Assembly (NCBI GenBank): GCA_023079485.1
Contig: CM041084.1
Span: forward strand, 104,290,467-104,354,466
DNA length: 64,000 nt
Direction: 5' to 3'
Source: Archilochus colubris
Lineage: Eukaryota > Chordata > Aves > Apodiformes > Trochilidae
Shown here: piece after piece, positions 62,101-64,000 of the stretch
Layout of the letters: each line of letters begins with the position of its first letter
How positions within the stretch are numbered: position 1 is the stretch's first letter
The notes under the pieces: generated by a model
Seen by the model: only the letters and a program-made list of their open reading frames with translations
Databases searched by the model: none
What the model was told of the DNA's origin: nothing
Program-made: the position numbers and the translations under genes

Positions 62101-64000
62101 TTGGTGTGTACTCTGAGACAAAGTGATGCCTCCTGCAAGACAAAAAGCTTTGTTATGCTGCTGCCCCCAAATGGTATCTTCTGGGGTTTGTACAGAAAGA
62201 ACAGAGTTCCATGGTAGCATTAGGTTTGATAATCAGCTCCTCTAGAACCTTTGATAATCAACTCCTTCTCTACCCACCCACTCAAGAACAGTAATCTCCA
62301 GCTTTATGATCCTTTGAGACCACTTACAGCCACAACAGCTGTCTTAGTAAGCTTTTCCAGCTTGGATCAACAACATGTTCTTTATGCCCAGCTAGAAGAT
62401 CAATAGTATTAACAACACAGAGAATCTCTTTAAATTTGTCATAACAGAGTAATAAATCTACAAGAGATTTCTACATTAGAAATATTTTGCTTCATTAGAC
62501 AAAATGCTTCAGACAGGCAAGTTATAGCCCAGAACACTCAGGATAGATCTATACTGCTTATACTCATTCCTGATATCCACAGCATAAATTAAGTTCAATA
62601 GCCTCTTCCTGGTAATCTAATCAGACCTCCAATTATGGCTGGATTTTTGGGTTATGATAAAACATCTCAAACACCCTTATCACCTGCTGTCATGTACTAT
62701 GTGTATTACCCTGTAAGATAAGGTTGATGAGCATGTCATAAGTTTCTTATATCCACAATCCTTTTCCACATAGGTTTAATTCTTGTTATTCAGCAATTTC
62801 AGATTTCTAGCTATAACCGAACAATATTAAAGTTATACCAAACAGTACCACCATACTTAAGGATAGACAGTGGAAGCCTCTGGAAAATGGTGTTAGGAAA
62901 TATTAATAGGCTTCCACTGCTCCAGATTATGAGCGTATCCTCCCAAAAGCATTTATAGGAACAGCTACTTGTGCACTTTACTACCACCATATAGCACAGA
63001 AAATCTGGCTTGCTGCTCCTCACTTTACAAAATTTTGTAATTACTGGAAGCTCAGCTTCATTCAGCTTTTTTTCAGAACAGGAGACTATCAAAGAGCTAT
63101 TCATGACTTAATTTGTTATAGGGCAATGATTGTTTTTTAACAAGTTCGAGTCTGCAGTAAAACTTACGATTGCTTGTGGCTGCCAATACTAAATCTTGTT
63201 CTCTCCCAATGACCCTGACTAGAATTCCTACAGTACAATTATCTAAGTCAAACTTTAAAGGGCTTCTTTCACCCTGTGACACACATCCTGACAAAGTATG
63301 GTGTGTTTAAACACTTTGTTGCACATGCAGCAACAGCCATAAGTAACAGAGGTGTTAATGAATAGGCCTGTTTATCACTGGACTTTTCCAGCTCATTCCA
63401 ATTCCAACTTAAGGAAGAAGTGACTTGAGGGAGAGAACAGGTCTGCATCTTTACTTAGTCAGATGGGTTGTCCAAGGTATTAGTTTATTAGTATACTGAC
63501 CCAGTCTGAAACATTGTAAAACCCACAAACATTTGAGTATGAAGTCAGTTCACTGCTCCTGGAAGGCAAAGCTCCAGAGCATGCAGATCATCCAAGAATG
63601 ACACAAATAAACTGACACGTCACTCTTTACTATAAAGACTTAATATCAATCATAGGAAGCAGATATATGCATTTCTGCATATATCTGCATTGAGACTTTT
63701 GCATAGTCTCAAGTTCTTATAACACTCTTTAAATTTGTGTATTTGATCCTGAGCTAGAAACGCTACAAGTTGCACTTCAACTAAACAGACTTCTGCATTC
63801 ACTTTCTAGCATGTGATTTCAGTTGTGGTTTACACTCCCTGTCAGTACAAGCATCTGCCACAGAACATGACTTCTGGCTGGCTGAAAAAGTAGGAACACT
63901 GATGTTTCTGTTCAGGACAAAGGAAGTTCTCAGGGAAGAAGCAAGCAACTTTCAGAGCTGAGCATTTTGAATGTTTTACCTGTAACACCAGACTCCAAAC
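47111..64000 (-). CDS. NPC1: NPC1, lysosomal cholesterol exporter, C-terminal 991 residues (exons 6-25)
   Basis: Twenty coding segments on the minus strand: 63980-64000 (partial), 62056-62132, 61028-61398, 60424-60650, 59748-59848, 58704-58806, 57592-57781, 56982-57164, 55445-55559, 54547-54674, 54318-54458, 53656-53745, 53367-53557, 52527-52642, 51869-51998, 51328-51528, 50250-50481, 49062-49175, 47845-48007, 47111-47193. Every junction is GT/AG and in phase. Human NPC1 has 1278 aa and 25 exons, so the signal peptide, N-terminal cholesterol-binding domain and exons 1-5 lie right of the window. Present are luminal domain C, the sterol-sensing domain, the cysteine-rich luminal loop, the later transmembrane helices and the C-terminal sorting signal. 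Known role: takes cholesterol from NPC2 in late endosomes/lysosomes and moves it into the membrane. Convergent with RMC1. Confidence 0.96.
47845..50481 (-). CDS. NPC1: NPC1 exons 22-24: final transmembrane bundle
   Basis: Exon 22 (50250-50481): [19 protein letters not shown] and helices with [19 protein letters not shown]. Exon 23 (49062-49175): [34 protein letters not shown]. Exon 24 (47845-48007): [40 protein letters not shown]. This is the second RND-like helix bundle. Confidence 0.95.
48297..48690 (-). mobile_element. CR1 fragment in NPC1 intron 23
   Basis: Reverse-complement CR1: AATCACAGAATGTTTTGGGT, GGGCAGGGACACCTCCCAC, CTTCTCTGGGCAACCTGTG, CTCTCAGCCTGTCTTCATAG. Right edge approximate. 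Confidence 0.85.
51328..54458 (-). CDS. NPC1: NPC1 exons 16-21: cytoplasmic loop, helix and cysteine-rich luminal loop
   Basis: Exon 16 (54318-54458): [18 protein letters not shown]. Exon 17 (53656-53745): helix [12 protein letters not shown] and [11 protein letters not shown]. Exon 18 (53367-53557): [37 protein letters not shown]. Exon 19 (52527-52642): [20 protein letters not shown]. Exon 20 (51869-51998): [28 protein letters not shown]. Exon 21 (51328-51528): [32 protein letters not shown]. The cysteine pattern of the human loop is kept. Confidence 0.95.
54547..57781 (-). CDS. NPC1: NPC1 exons 12-15: sterol-sensing domain
   Basis: Exon 12 (57592-57781) has [20 protein letters not shown] and helix [15 protein letters not shown]. 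Exon 13 (56982-57164) has [18 protein letters not shown] and [20 protein letters not shown]. Exon 14 (55445-55559) has [19 protein letters not shown] and [11 protein letters not shown]. Exon 15 (54547-54674) has [19 protein letters not shown] and ends GLDIKRQE. Together they give the five-helix sterol-sensing domain shared with SCAP, HMGCR and Patched. Confidence 0.95.
55590..56262 (-). mobile_element. long CR1 fragment in NPC1 intron 13
   Basis: About 670 bp of reverse-complement CR1 (ATCTCCAGGGATGGTGACTC, CAGGTACTTGTAGAGGGC, GCCACACTGTTCCTGATACA, TATTGACCAGCACCCCCAGG). It sits between two sterol-sensing-domain exons, starting about 30 bp upstream of exon 14 in the direction of transcription. 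A slightly more diverged CR1 type than the others. Confidence 0.85.
58704..60650 (-). CDS. NPC1: NPC1 exons 9-11: luminal domain C
   Basis: Exon 9 (60424-60650) holds [20 protein letters not shown] and [11 protein letters not shown]. Exon 10 (59748-59848) holds [20 protein letters not shown]. Exon 11 (58704-58806) holds [17 protein letters not shown] and ends WEKE. Conserved cysteines and N-glycosylation-type NxT sites are kept. In mammals this large loop contacts NPC2. Confidence 0.94.
61028..62132 (-). CDS. NPC1: NPC1 exons 7-8: cytoplasmic linker, transmembrane helix and start of luminal domain C
   Basis: Exon 7 (62056-62132) codes [18 protein letters not shown] and onward; exon 8 (61028-61398, 371 nt, the longest here) starts [10 protein letters not shown], then a helix [20 protein letters not shown], then [20 protein letters not shown] and [16 protein letters not shown]. 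The linker between the two differs clearly from human, while the helix and luminal parts are conserved. Confidence 0.93.
63980..64000 (-). CDS. NPC1: NPC1 exon 6, 3' edge (cut by window)
   Basis: The last 21 nt of the window read (minus strand) one base, then FGVWCY and AG of an arginine codon, followed by donor gtaaaa. This joins in phase to exon 7 as [12 protein letters not shown], matching the human RRRYFVSEYTP region. Confidence 0.8.

Noticed and set aside
1..64000. Search for tRNA, rRNA, CRISPR arrays, phage or bacterial operons
   Set aside because: None seen; the window is intron-split vertebrate sequence throughout.

Overview
The window is vertebrate nuclear DNA, almost certainly from a bird. 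Evidence: intron-split genes with GT/AG junctions, CpG-island promoters, many fragments of the CR1 LINE that dominates bird genomes (3' ends reading like ATTCTATGATTC), and protein sequences close to, but different from, the human orthologues. No prokaryotic gene, CRISPR array, tRNA or rRNA was seen. The bird order cannot be fixed from sequence alone. The gene order TMEM241 - RIOK3 - RMC1 (C18orf8) - NPC1 is the conserved amniote block known from human 18q11.2.

Layout. (1) 1-13,000: the 5' half of TMEM241 on the minus strand, five small exons (36-113, 3608-3689, 7871-7948, 10521-10567, 12928-12999) separated by 2.3-4.2 kb introns holding CR1 fragments, an (AGAAG)n satellite and small tandem repeats. 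(2) 13,000-16,515: intergenic, mostly CR1 copies, including an inverted pair that ends at the RIOK3 CpG island. (3) 16,515-28,350: RIOK3, plus strand, all 13 coding exons (514 aa) and a polyadenylation signal. (4) 28,350-30,140: AT-rich spacer without a visible gene. (5) 30,140-46,660: RMC1, plus strand, all 20 coding exons (688 aa) behind a CpG island with a CLEAR-like E-box. (6) 46,560-64,000: NPC1, minus strand, convergent with RMC1; the last 20 coding exons (human exons 6-25, 991 residues) are here, and the N-terminal cholesterol-binding domain lies beyond the right edge.

How they fit together. NPC1 exports cholesterol from lysosomes. RMC1 is a subunit of the Mon1-Ccz1 Rab7 exchange factor needed for late endosome/lysosome function and NPC1-dependent cholesterol export. 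TMEM241 is a Golgi nucleotide-sugar transporter reported to supply UDP-GlcNAc for mannose-6-phosphate tagging of NPC2, the soluble partner of NPC1. So three of the four genes act on one route. RIOK3 is an atypical RIO kinase in 40S ribosome maturation and innate signalling.

All exon models were built by eye from splice sites, reading phase and remembered similarity to human proteins; every junction keeps phase. Less certain points: TSS positions, CR1 edges, and whether the long open frame in the last NPC1 intron is ever used.
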